From Micrasema longulum (lineage: Eukaryota > Arthropoda > Insecta > Trichoptera > Brachycentridae): a stretch of 64,000 nt of DNA. A program made the position numbers and the translations under genes. Location of the stretch: the NCBI GenBank assembly GCA_022494885.1, contig JAGVSM010002678.1, positions 1 to 64,000 of the forward strand, given 5' to 3'. Of this stretch, positions 11,890 through 22,431 are shown piece by piece (position 1 is the stretch's first letter; every line of letters begins with the position of its first letter). The notes under the pieces are model-generated. The model saw only the letters and a list, made by a program, of their open reading frames with translations. It was not told where the DNA came from and searched no databases.

Positions 11890-12030
11890 CCATGTTGTAT
11901 TGTTTTAGTTGGAGCATTTGGTCTCCACAAAGAGCCTCCAAATATCTCTGTCAGCTACAAGCTCCTGTGCGTCCTCCCAAGTCAAGTTTTCGTCCGGTAG
12001 TTCTGACATAAACCGTTCATATATGTTCGA
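11890..12030 (-). mobile_element. LINE ORF2 C-terminal scrap
   Basis: The minus-strand frame ends with LTWEDAQELVADRDIWRLFV then a short Cys/Ser/Asn tail and stop. This is the usual end of RTE/R1-like ORF2 proteins (aligned Asp-Arg, Trp and Val positions). It is part of a 71-codon frame with no other family resemblance. Confidence 0.6.
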
Positions 12031-12414
12031 ACTATTTGAATAAGAGGCGGACAGGCAAAATAAAGTAAATACCAGCTTACTACAATAAACACAGATTAGA
12101 GTTTTAGAGAACATATACATTTAGTTTTGCCCAGTCATCCAGGATGTTTAAAACATGATGCCCAAAACTTAAAAAAATCATAGCGCTGATAATACGATAT
12201 ATAAAATTGAAAAAAAAATCGCTTTCTTTAATGATCTATTAAGAAATAATTAAAAAAAAAAAAAAACAGGGAATTTGCCCATTGGACGTGTTTAAATGCT
12301 AGAAGAGTCATGTCTATTTCTGATATCCCATCAATAGTAAAAACTGCATTTGGTTGATTTGGTAAAAAAAATCAGTGCTGGTTTTGCTGCAACAGGAGCT
12401 TGACCCGTCTCGTA

Positions 12415-14100
12415 TTACATATTTTCGGAGAAAAAGATTTCTTGCATAGGAAGGGAAGAATAAAAGTTTGACCACCATTGAATATTAAATAGAGAATTTG
12501 GGGAGGTATAGGATGAAACAAATGTAATATTGTTAATCCTAACTGCGCATACTTCAGTGAGATTATCAGGAGGGGTGACCGGTATGCACTGAAAAGAGGT
12601 GGAATTTTTCACAAAGATGGCACAGCCACCGCCCCCATCAGAGCGGTCACATCTGACATACGAGTACCCACCCAATCTGAAAACCAGATCGGATTTGAAC
12701 CATGTCTCAGAAATGGCAGCAACTGAAATTGAAAATGGAGCTAATAAATGTAAAAGATTAATATTATTAGATACAGCACTTCTGCTGTTCCATTGAAGAA
12801 TTCAAGCCATTGTTAACAGCTTGAAGTAAAATATTTATTATATGGGCAGCGTTGGACGATATTTTATTAGATGTTAATAAAGAGGTTAACTTAAGTTTTG
12901 ATAAGTTCATGGGGATTATCAAATCTTTTATCAGAGGAGAATGCAATACCATTAGAATGGTCAGAATCAGAGTTATTACCATCAGGGGAGATTAATATTG
13001 ATTTAAGTAAATCTTTACCTTTACTTAAATGGAGATTTTCAGGACTTTTTGGAGTACGGTAGGTAAAAATGTTTTTTTACAGGAAGTGGAAGGTAAAGTA
13101 TTACTAGCGAAAATTACATTAGCCGGGTGAGAGAAAGAAGAGGAAGGAAGGGAGGAAGCCTTTTCGGCAAAGGAAAGTTTGGCAGGAGGAACAATCTTAG
13201 CTGCTTCAAAATGCGAAATATTATCAGCAGGCATATGGTGTTTGATACTCTTCTGTCGAGAATATTCTGGACATTGAGTATTAATAGCAGTGTGAGAACC
13301 TTGACAGTTAACACATTAAGAAGGTTTGTTAGATAGACAGGATTCATCCAAATGATTCTCGGAACATTTGAAACAACGGGGAAGTGATCTGCATACCATT
13401 TTGCTGTGACCAAAGCGGCAGCACTGGAAACAAAAAATGGTGGGGAAGATGTATTTTTCTACAGGAATGGAGTTGTAGTGGATATAAACATGAGGGGGTA
13501 AGGACTGACCTTCAAAATATACAATAACTGACTGAGACGGTTTCCAAATTACAAATCCATATTTTGTATCTTTATAATTTAGTCGCTGGGCTTTAAAAAG
13601 TTTTCCGTATCTTTACGGAACCCGACATTCAAAGATAATATCATCATCAGACATTTCAGTCGGAACTCCTTTAATCAAACCCAAACGAGTGATTTGGTAG
13701 AAGGGATTAACGCCTTAAAATTGTTGTTTGAAATAGTCACAGAATTTAAAAAAACGTTGGCAGATTTGAAATCTTTAAATTCAACGGAAATACGAAATTA
13801 ACCAAGAGATTTTACCCTTCCGGATGAAATGTTTTTGAAGTTGTGACGGGACAGGAAGTTACCAAAAGAGATATGATGCATCGGTGAAGATTTTTCATCG
13901 GTAAAAGCTTTTTGTACATGTACAATAAATGAACCATAGTAAGAAAAATTGTAGCTGGCCTCTGGGACTACAATTTTAGTTTTTTTATGTAGGACATTGC
14001 TGTTCACATCGCGCCTCTTTTTCGCGCCAGCATAATTATGATCGTCTACTGGTGCGGGAGACGGCTTCGCAGCCGTCTCCACGGAATCCTCCATTATGGG
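12415..14100 (-). mobile_element. Jockey-like LINE, 5' part only: gag-like ORF1 and start of endonuclease
   Basis: On the minus strand ORF1 begins near 14094 (MEDSVETAAKPSPAPVDDH), with Lys/Arg-rich and RNA-binding-like sequence, then CCHC-type zinc-knuckle remnants near 13250-13430 (CFKCSENHLDESC reads across frames). At 12415-12720 comes the start of an APE-type endonuclease: SETWFKSDL followed by LGGYSYVRCDRSDGGGGCAI. Several frameshifts and stops break it. The reverse transcriptase is absent, so this copy lost its 3' part, the opposite of normal 5' truncation. Confidence 0.8.
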
Positions 14101-15120
14101 CTATCCAAGCCCTAAGCGGGAGGAAAATCCAATTATCTAATAATTAAAAGAAAACACACCCGGCAAATTGATTGAAAAATGAAAAGGGTAGGAAATTAAG
14201 AAGGAAAATTAAGAAAAGGTATCAGAATAAATGATAAATTCTATTTATTTTTAAATAATTAAAAAATTACAGAAAGCAGAAGAGAATCAAAAACAGACCT
14301 TGTTTTGACGGTTGCTAACTAATATAGGTACTTGTTTATGGTTGGATTCCAAAACATAAAATAATTTATGTTTTCAAATAAATAATTCTTTTTGCAAATG
14401 TCAAAATCTGCGCTACTTACCGAAAGTGGTGTATTTTGTGTCCGATTTTTAAAAATGTATCAATTATCGGTTAAAATTATTTAAGCATCACTCAAAATCT
14501 ATTAAAAATCAGTTTATATGTAGAATTTAAGAAATCGTAAGGAAATTATTCAATTTAGTATCCATTAAAAATAATTGCTGATTGTAAACGTTAAAATACA
14601 TACTTTTTTTACATCCATGCAACATCAACAAAAACAACATCCCTGAATTTTTCAATATTTCATTTTGAACGAATGCAACCCTGAAAAATCGATGAAAACA
14701 CACATATGCTTTTAACTTTTTTTCTACTTAATATATTGAAGATGTTATTATTTGTAAACCTTTAAGACGTAAATTAGAAACGCACGTAAATCTGTCCAGC
14801 CATTTTCGAGTTTTTGCGAGACAACACAGCGATCACGGCGATTCATTTTTATATATATGGAATTTTTATATACCTATATGGAAGATGGAAAATGAAAGAT
14901 AGATAAGATTACTGTTTACTTTTCAAAAACATTACTAATATAGCTAACATTTGAAAAAAAAATCACAAAATAGGATTGTGCAACTTTACACATTCATAAA
15001 AAAAAAGTTATTGTAATAATAGGCACCAATCAACATTCCAAATATTTATTTTCATCATGGCAGCCCAAAATGTTTTCATGCCGTCATGTTTTTCTTTTGA
15101 TTTTATCATGATGTTTTCTG
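14101..15120. other. Region between the LINE and the prenyl protease gene
   Basis: No gene is seen. Positions 14755-14875 (CTGTCCAGCCATTTTCGAG then ATATATATGG) resemble the 3' tail of arthropod RTE-type LINEs. The rest is AT-rich and featureless. Confidence 0.4.
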
Positions 15121-15180
15121 AATGTTCTCTCTCCTCCTGTTACTTGTTACTAAGTTCACTTCTTTTGCGGTGCGGTTCTT

Positions 15181-15213
15181 ATGGCGGTTGACCTGTTGTA
15201 CCCGTTCAGTTAA
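15181..15213 (+). promoter_or_regulatory. Possible upstream ORF of the prenyl protease gene
   Basis: An ATG in good context (CTTATGG) opens a 10-codon frame ending in TAA, 31 bp before the chosen start at 15245. It would be a uORF only if transcription starts upstream of 15181, which the sequence does not prove. Confidence 0.35.
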
Positions 15214-15244
15214 TTTATTTTTTAATTTGTGCAATTTTTACCAA

Positions 15245-15352
15245 ATGGATCCCAAAAGTATAGATCCGTTTGACGGAAATACCGTGGCCATAGTCATAAT
15301 ATTCTTTATGTGGCTCGAATATCTGTGGGAAACAATTTTAACGACACGTCAG
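15245..15352 (+). CDS. Prenyl protease exon 1
   Basis: 36 codons, phase-0 donor GTAAAT at 15353. It encodes the N-terminal transmembrane helix. Confidence 0.92.
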
Positions 15353-18300
15353 GTAAATATTATCGTTTTTTAAAACAGAATATGTTGCAAACAACATATA
15401 AATAATCCTTTCGGAAATATTACATATTAAAACTCTATTATTTAACTACAGCAATCATTACTCTTACATGTAATTGTTTCTTATTGAGATAAAACATGAA
15501 CTACAATAATGTTGGCTAAAATTTATTGATCTTCACTTATTGGGCTGTCAAAGTTTGCAACAAAAAAACTCATTGCCTTGTATATTACAAAGTTGTCAGA
15601 TTGGAACCGAAATCGATTATTAATTTGTTTTTAAAATAGTATTTGTATGAATGAGGCTTATTAACTTTCATGCAGTTAACTAATATTTGAAATAAAGGCC
15701 TTAAAGAAACAAGGAATTTCAGATTATTATTATTAATTTTAAGCGAGCATATTTATTTGTTTATTTTGTTCATTAACGCCCAAAAGGCATTTACAAAAAA
15801 TAAAAATGAAATACATGCTAACACACTAAATAATAAACACAGAATATACAGAACAAATATGTGAAATTAGTTAAAAAGGAAATAATAAAAAGTTTTACAA
15901 AGTAAAAAAAAAAACAATAATAACAAAGGTATGCAAGAAAAAACAGTATGCATATAAACAAAAAATGCAAAGATATAAGCATATGAAATAAATTCTGTAA
16001 AGCAAACAATAAATAAAGTGTTACGGTAAGCAAGAAAGACATTTTTAAGTTAAATTAATAAACAAGCAAGCATATATTATCACGAAAAAATAAGAAATAA
16101 AAATATGTATCTATGAAATGCGTATTTGCCAATACTACAATGCAATTTGATATAATAGTAAAAAATAAAAAATGAGTATATGGTAATAAAAATAAACAAG
16201 TATTTTTTTAATTTATGGAATTGAATTGTCAATAATAGTTTGACGAGCAGCTACAAATAAACTTGATATTGTGGACTTATAAGATAGTAAAGAATTGGAC
16301 ACAATGTCTGCAGCCGTTCCATAAGTGTTACCTAACCCATGCAGTCTCGGTATCAATGAATTGTTTTGTTGGTTGGAAGAAGTACTGGAGCAATGAAACA
16401 ATAAAGTACTCCTAGTGTTGACAGCAGGTACTCTAAAATAAATCAATTCAAGTATTTTTAGTGTGTCAAAAAGAGAGTTTACAATTTTATACAGTACAGT
16501 GAGATCATTAATAGTTCTTCTTTCAGAAAGTGTTGTTAGGTTAAGCAGTGTTAATAAATAGTCATAATTCACATTTTGTATTGGAATTTTTAGTTTGTAG
16601 TTTATATATCTTAGAAATTTATGTTAAATGTTTTCTATATTATAAACATGAACATTATAGCAGGATGACCATATTGATGAATTAAAATCTAAATTAATTC
16701 TTACAAGAGAACAGTATAAAATTATTATATGCATCTCTCTTCAATCCGTGCCTCATGTCTGAGGATGGTGATTACGCCTGACTCCAGGCATGGCTCGTCT
16801 GTGGACCGTCTCCCTCCATCTGGAACGGTCTTGTGCTCTTCTAAAGGCATTCGTCAGTGATGATTCTGATAACTCAGTGACTGTACCGCTCCATCATGTC
16901 GGTTGACGTCCACGCGACCTTGTCCCTTCGACACTTCCCAGGAGAATAGTTTATTATATGCATATGATATGCTTAAATCTATTTAAACGAAAGTTAGTTG
17001 TTAGCGCACTTTAACTTTTCCGAAAACAAATCTAGTCCATTTTTTAACCCATTGAGACTACACATTGAAATCAGCTCTTGTGGCAGCTTATTCCAACCAT
17101 TAGATTATAACGCTTATAATAAAAATGTCAAGTATGTAAAAGCAAATATATTTTTTAATTTATGATTTCCGGCACAAAATTATTTTCTCAGGTGTTTTTT
17201 AACATGAAAAAATGGGTAATGTCATGTGTTTATATTTATAATAATACTTTGATACATTTGGAAAAATTATGAAGTATTCATTAGATTTTTTGACAATAAT
17301 TGTACAATTGTAAGGATTATGGATATATGAATATACTTCAGAGTAATAATTCTCTAGAGAAGCCCCTAAGCTTTAATGGACCTACCTACGGCTCTTTATA
17401 TTGCTGTAATCTGTAACTTACTTCGTGGTCAATAATCATAGAATGTTTTTCTCCATATGGGTGACTGTATTAGGTTATTACTTTAAAGAATATACTTATA
17501 GTAAGAGATCATTTTTTAATATTTTTATGAATGATTTTTTCATTTTATAGAATAAACACTTCCGTTTTATTGTATCTATTGTCAACATTGTTTTAATATT
17601 GTGATAGAGCTTAAACCAGCTCTGATTAGCCAATAGATAGTTTTATTATTTAATTTAGTACAAATTTTTCATAAGCAGAAATACAAAAACAGCTATCTCA
17701 TTGCCTTTAAAAATTACACCAGTTAGAATTGACATTTATATTTTGATTCCAGATTAAAGTGTTCAGAACTAGTAAGAGAATTCCACAAGAACTCACAGGC
17801 ATTCTCGATAATGACACATTTCAAATGGCACGTATATATGGATTGGATAAAGCAAACTTTGGAATGGTAAAAGATTTTGTCTCTTGCTGTTTCAACACTG
17901 GAGTAATTGCATTTGGCTGGATGGCTCTCTTTTGGGAAGTTGGAGAAAACATTGCTCTTCTATTAGGAATGCCTCGAGAAAATGAGATTATAACAAGCTC
18001 CTTTTTCATGATCATCGTGAACTCCTTTAGTACTGTTATTGAATTACCATTTTCTATTTACTTTACGTTTGTTCTCGAAGAGAAACATGGATTCAACAAT
18101 CAGACCCCTGGATTCTTCCTTAAGGATCGTATTAAGAGCTTTTTTGTTGGTCAGTTTATGTCTATATCTTTAACCTCTATCGCTGTATTCATTATCCAAA
18201 GAGGAGGAAACATGTTTATCTTCTGGCTGTGGGTATTCTCTGGTGTGATGATTATTTTGCTTGTTACCATTTACCCCGCTGTTATTGCACCACTCTTCGA

Positions 18301-19048
18301 CAAGTATTCTCCACTTCCTGATGGAGATCTGAGAAAATCCATAGAAAAATTAGCATTATCTTTGGATTTCCCCCTCGGCCAACTTTATGTGGTAGAAGGA
18401 TCTAAACGTTCCGCACACAGCAATGCTTATTTCTATGGTCTCTTTGGCTCCAAGCGTATTGTTTTATTCGATACTTTGTTGGAAAGCTATTCTAAGAATG
18501 AAGCAAAAACTAAGGAAGTTACTGATACTACTGAAGCATCCGTTTCCCGTAAAGAGGGCTCTAAGAAAGCCATAAAAAAGAAAGGTTGTTCGAATCCTGA
18601 AGTTTTGGCAGTATTAGCTCACGAACTTGGACATTGGAGTCATGGACATATTCACTTTAACTTAGTGCTAATGCAAATCAATCTGTTGCTAATGTTCGGA
18701 GCGTTTGGTTTGATGTTCCAACATGCTTCATTATACCGCGCCCTCGGGTTTCCAGATGGACAGCAGCCTATTCTTGTCGGAATGGTAGCCGTTTTGCAAT
18801 TGGTTCTTGCTCCTTACAATGCGGTTCTTACTTTCTTGATGACTGTGCTTTCCAGGAAATTTGAATTTCAAGCTGATAACTTCGCTATTAATTTAGGACA
18901 CGCTCAAAACCTCAAAAAAGCCCTGATCAAACTTAACATTGACAATTTAGGCTTTCCAATTTATGATTCACTGTATTCTTCATGGCATCATTCACACCCT
19001 ACACTCTTGCAGCGAATTGAGAAAATGGATAAGAAAAAAGAATCATAA
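15245..19048 (+). CDS. CAAX prenyl protease 1 (STE24/ZMPSTE24 family, M48 zinc metalloprotease)
   Basis: Integral ER/inner nuclear membrane zinc protease. The family trims the last three residues of farnesylated CAAX proteins such as prelamin A or a-factor, and can also clear clogged translocons. Two exons, 15245-15352 and 17753-19048, join in phase 0 to 467 codons (human homologue about 475). The start at 15245 (CCAAATGG) is preferred to an in-frame ATG at 15122 because the family begins just before the DPF...TVAIVIIFFMWLEYLWE helix. The zinc site HELGH is at residues 326-330, the third ligand Glu is in KFEFQADNFA near 407, and SSWHHSHPTLLQRIE is near the C-terminus. The protein ends Lys-Lys-Lys-Glu-Ser, a possible ER-retrieval-like tail. 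All catalytic residues are intact. Nearly all coding sequence sits in one exon. Confidence 0.97.
15735..16745 (-). mobile_element. LINE 3' end (CR1/jockey-like ORF2 C-terminus and 3' UTR) in the protease intron
   Basis: The minus strand reads SSIWSSCYNVHVYNIENI, a stop, then KFLRYINYKL and the 119-codon frame 16572-16213 with LLTLLNLTTLSERRTINDLT. This is the standard post-RT C-terminal region of insect LINEs. The 3' UTR ends near 15735 with a TTTGGGCGTTAATG block and an ATAAATA-rich tail. One internal stop makes it dead. Confidence 0.8.
16745..16940 (-). repeat. Probable LINE 3'-end scrap, GC-richer
   Basis: This stretch is GC-richer than the surrounding intron. The minus-strand translation shows Arg-rich pieces (RRGQGRVDVNRHDG) like the end of RTE/CR1-type ORF2. 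It is broken by stops. The assignment is tentative. Confidence 0.35.
16940..17752 (+). other. Remainder of the protease intron
   Basis: AT-rich sequence with a polypyrimidine-poor acceptor (TTTTGATTCCAG). Nothing else was recognised. Confidence 0.6.
17753..19048 (+). CDS. Prenyl protease exon 2 (catalytic exon)
   Basis: The acceptor GATTCCAG ends at 17752 and the TAA stop is at 19046-19048. It holds six of the seven membrane segments, HELGH, the third zinc ligand and a lysine-rich lumen/cytosol loop (residues about 284-314) that is charged and probably flexible. Confidence 0.97.
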   Translation: MKVFRTSKRIPQELTGILDNDTFQMARIYGLDKANFGMVKDFVSCCFNTGVIAFGWMALFWEVGENIALLLGMPRENEIITSSFFMIIVNSFSTVIELPFSIYFTFVLEEKHGFNNQTPGFFLKDRIKSFFVGQFMSISLTSIAVFIIQRGGNMFIFWLWVFSGVMIILLVTIYPAVIAPLFDKYSPLPDGDLRKSIEKLALSLDFPLGQLYVVEGSKRSAHSNAYFYGLFGSKRIVLFDTLLESYSKNEAKTKEVTDTTEASVSRKEGSKKAIKKKGCSNPEVLAVLAHELGHWSHGHIHFNLVLMQINLLLMFGAFGLMFQHASLYRALGFPDGQQPILVGMVAVLQLVLAPYNAVLTFLMTVLSRKFEFQADNFAINLGHAQNLKKALIKLNIDNLGFPIYDSLYSSWHHSHPTLLQRIEKMDKKKES

Positions 19049-19430
19049 ATCACACACATGACATAATGATGCAGAATTTGTAATTCCATACTTAATTTTA
19101 TATTTAGTATTTAATAATATTAAACCATTTAAATTTAATATTCCAAAAAAGAGTATTGAACATTTTGTAAAAAGAAAACTCTTATTTCATAAATATTGAT
19201 TCCAGTTTTAAATCAAATTCATTATTGTTTTACATAAACTGAAAAAGTTTGACTGTTTTATTTTAAGTTTTTTATGCATAAGGAGGTCTCTAGTTTACTT
19301 CACACTAAGTTAGGCATGAGTATTCTTATTCTTAGTGGTAGGGGTCAGGCCATGCAAGCTCCTGACGTCACTGCGACGATCTATTGTAACAGGTCTCCGT
19401 GAATAGGTCTCGCCCCCCAAGCCCAGGTTT
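19049..19430. other. 3' flank of the prenyl protease gene
   Basis: AT-rich 3' UTR. An ATTAAA variant poly(A) signal is near 19120; no canonical AATAAA was found close by. Confidence 0.35.
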
Positions 19431-19735
19431 ATAAAGAGCCTGGCTACTGTGTGGAAGGCGTGAGTTTACATTTTGCTAAATCTCCCCCTCCAAGCCCAGA
19501 TCTGTAAAGTATCAAGCTATTAGGTAGGGGGCTAGCTCTTTAACATCCTCAAATTTAACCAGTGGTCCCCCGAGGATGAGGCTCCTTTTATGATGTAAAG
19601 CATCACATTCACACAGAATGTGTATAGGTGTTTCCTCATCTGCACTGCAGAACCTATATCTAGAAGTTTCAGTAAGGTTCATTCTAGTAAAGTGTTTGTT
19701 CAATCTGCAGTGCCCTGTAAGGGCTCTAGTGATAA
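19430..19735 (-). mobile_element. LINE fragment: RNase H-proximal C-terminal region
   Basis: The minus-strand frame 19703-19512 reads LNKHFTRMNL, then CRFC-like SADEETPIHILCECDALH and a short tail to a stop. This Cys/His-containing block follows RNase H in insect LINEs of the R1/LOA/jockey groups. A related block is at 49745-49915. Confidence 0.7.
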
Positions 19736-19739
19736 CTAT

Positions 19740-21110
19740 TGATCTATTGATTTCGGCTGAGCTTTATCAGGTCAAAAGCAAAACTTTACGAGTACCCTTT
19801 TATCCATTCCTTCGCATGGTGCTGACCAGGTACTTTTTGCCAGAGCATTACACTCTGCTTTCTGGCGCATGTTTACGTTTTGTTGTTCCCGTTTTATGTT
19901 ATTTTGTCTTAATTTTTTTAGAAATGGTCGACGACGCTGCAACTATTCATCATTCGCGCATTGATTCTTTTATGAAATACCTAATTAAATACTATATCGG
20001 GGAACTTTAAATCATGGTTCTTACGACATCACGAATCACAATCATAATATTTATATTTTCAAACACAAATGTATTATTCACCGAATCACCGCTAGTGATG
20101 CTAACGTGCTGAGTCAGCTGACCGGACATATAATTTTCTGTAAAGCATTGCGTACACGTATGAAACTCACAATTATTAAATATATTATAAATTTGAGCTT
20201 CAGCTCAACAGCTCAAAGCATTTGAACCGTCTTTTTAAACCAGTTCAAAATTGGAATACCCATACTTACACTAAGTACATGTAATATGGTATGTAAATAG
20301 GTAGTTACATTTTGAGAATAAGGATTTATTTACAAGATATTGTTAGTAAACCAAATCATATTACATAAAATGTAAAATATTGCTTTTTATATGTGTTCAA
20401 TATTACATTATTGTAGTAATAAGCTATGTTTTCAAACAAACATGAAACTAAACTAAAATTTGCAGAATAAAAAGATTGTATCCATTTTTACTTTATTCCT
20501 TCAAAATACTGCGCAGAGGTTGGTTTTGAACATTTACAAGTCACAAATAGTTTTAATATTCTACATAGCCAGTCATCACTATTACTTATAAAACTTAAAA
20601 AGTTTTATTTTATCATTTACCATAATGTGTATGTATTTGGTTAAGTTTAAATATTGTAGGAGCACTTTCACCTATGTAAATATAACTTTAGTAAATATAT
20701 TCTGCCTAATATCCCTACTGAATTATGCATTTATTTTTATTGCTCAAAGGGATCACCAAATAACTTATATTACATAAATCTCTTTTCTATGAAAGACTCA
20801 ATTGGTTGAAAATTTAATCTAAGTGGAATAAAATAATGCCAAATTATAATTCATGTTTTATTTAATCTAGCTTACTATAATTGTATTCATGTGTATGTTA
20901 ATTGTTACAAAGTATACACTATCATAATAATCGATTATTGTGTGAATAAATGTCAATTAAATGTCTTCGTTTGGTTTTCTTCTTTTGTCCCATTTACTTT
21001 TAAAATTGGATGAATGTCTGCGAGCATTATCTCTAGAAACAAAACAATAGTCAGTACAGAACTGGGGTTTATCTTGATTTACATTTATTTTATCATGTAT
21101 ATATATATAT
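19740..21110. other. Intergenic stretch between the protease and transporter gene 2
   Basis: A 130-codon frame at 19618-20010 overlaps the LINE on the opposite strand and has no recognisable domain. Otherwise the stretch is AT-rich with no feature found. Confidence 0.4.
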
Positions 21111-21655
21111 ATCTCTCCAAACCACCCGTGAAGCGTTCATAGCGCTTGAACTAAGTGCAAGGAAAATGGGACTCATCATTAATGAGGACAAAACAAAATT
21201 AATGATTGCCTCCACACGTTCACAGCGGGAAACTACAAATTTGAGGTGATCAAAGTCCTTTACATACCTAGGTTTCACAGTCACCAGTGTCAACAATACA
21301 CAAGAAGAAATCGGGAGGAGAACAACAGCTGCCAACCGCTGTGTGAGAAAACAACCATAGTCATCGTCACTACAATAGGGAGCTATATGAAATCTACGGA
21401 GTGCCTGATGTAATCAACTCTATCAAGGAGGGATACTTGAGGTGGACTGGCCATACAATTAGAAGGGACGACTAAAACCCCATAAAACACCTAACTCTCT
21501 CTGTGGCACAAGGACAATGAAGACCAGGAAGGTTCAAAATGCGATGGATGGACTGCATCAGTGCAGATATGACAATGTTGGAAGTGAGGAACTGAAAAGG
21601 AAGGGCAGCAGACCGGCAAGAGTGGAGGCCCACCCAGGGCTGTCAAGCTTATGAT
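21110..21655 (+). mobile_element. LINE ORF2 fragment (RT end to C-terminus)
   Basis: Across frames it reads KMGLIINEDKTKLMI, then later LRWTGHTIRRDD and RPGRFKMRWMDCISADM, then a Trp/Arg-rich end (RAADRQEWR). These blocks are characteristic of RTE/CR1-type ORF2 C-termini. Stops and shifts are frequent. Confidence 0.75.
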
Positions 21656-22161
21656 GATATGTAAATAGCTTTATTCAAGAAAATATTTCATAAAACAAAT
21701 TTTAAATACAAGCAAAAAGGACGGAATGAATTGAATATGAGGTAATGTTCTAAAAGAAATTTCAAACCATTTGATATAAAGAAACAAGTGATAAACCAAT
21801 TATTTCAGTATGAAATGTGATGTTATGTTTTTGTAAGTTTTTCAAGCAATAATGCAGTATCTAGAGATTCATAAGCAAAAACACAAGCAAAGATATAACA
21901 CATACAGGTTTTATGCTTGTGAAACAATTGACATACTGTGTTTTTACTTGAGATTATTTATAGTTTTTTTTTTTTTAATTTTTAAGTTGATAAATGCTAA
22001 AAAGTTACTTCCAAATAGCTGCCCTTTTGCTTATGAGGGCAGTAAAGTAAAAGCTCACGATATAAAAGAGGGAAGTTCTCAGAGTTAAGAAAACATGTTG
22101 GAATCAGATTTTTTTTTTAAATTACCTTCGTTTTTAAATAATTTCATAGGTAATATATATC
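21656..22161. other. 3' flank of transporter gene 2
   Basis: Downstream of the stop of the minus-strand transporter. A minus-strand AATAAA is at 21675-21670, about 490 bp after the stop and a possible poly(A) signal. No other feature was seen. Confidence 0.35.
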
Positions 22162-22431
22162 TTACTTTTCATAGCATTCTGCTTGTTGTATTGTGTCAAA
22201 AAGTGGTTGTCCTTTAGTGTTTGGCAAAGGATAAAGGAGACCAGTCTGTGCAATGGTCAAAATGCTGAGCAGAATGAATGGAGAGGGTGCTGATAGCCTC
22301 TCAAGATAAACAATAAACGGAGATACCATAGAGCCTAGGCGTGAGAACATGGAAGCGTATCCTACTCCTGTATTACGCACTACAGTTGGATATAGTTCAC
22401 CCGTATAAAGACACAAAGCTGGAACGCCTAC
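22162..22431 (-). CDS. Transporter gene 2, exon 7
   Basis: Starts in phase 0 after acceptor TTTTTTAG. Encodes the last membrane segments with GELYPTVVRNTGVG and PNTKG. TAA stop at 22164-22162. Confidence 0.94.
   Translation of the reverse strand, partial: VGVPALCLYTGELYPTVVRNTGVGYASMFSRLGSMVSPFIVYLERLSAPSPFILLSILTIAQTGLLYPLPNTKGQPLFDTIQQAECYEK

Noticed and set aside
15122..15244. N-terminal extension of the prenyl protease from the ATG at 15122
   Set aside because: The extension is unlike known family members, which start close to the first membrane helix; treated as 5' UTR.
19618..20010. 130-codon plus-strand frame
   Set aside because: Its first part is antisense to a LINE fragment and the rest has no recognisable domain.
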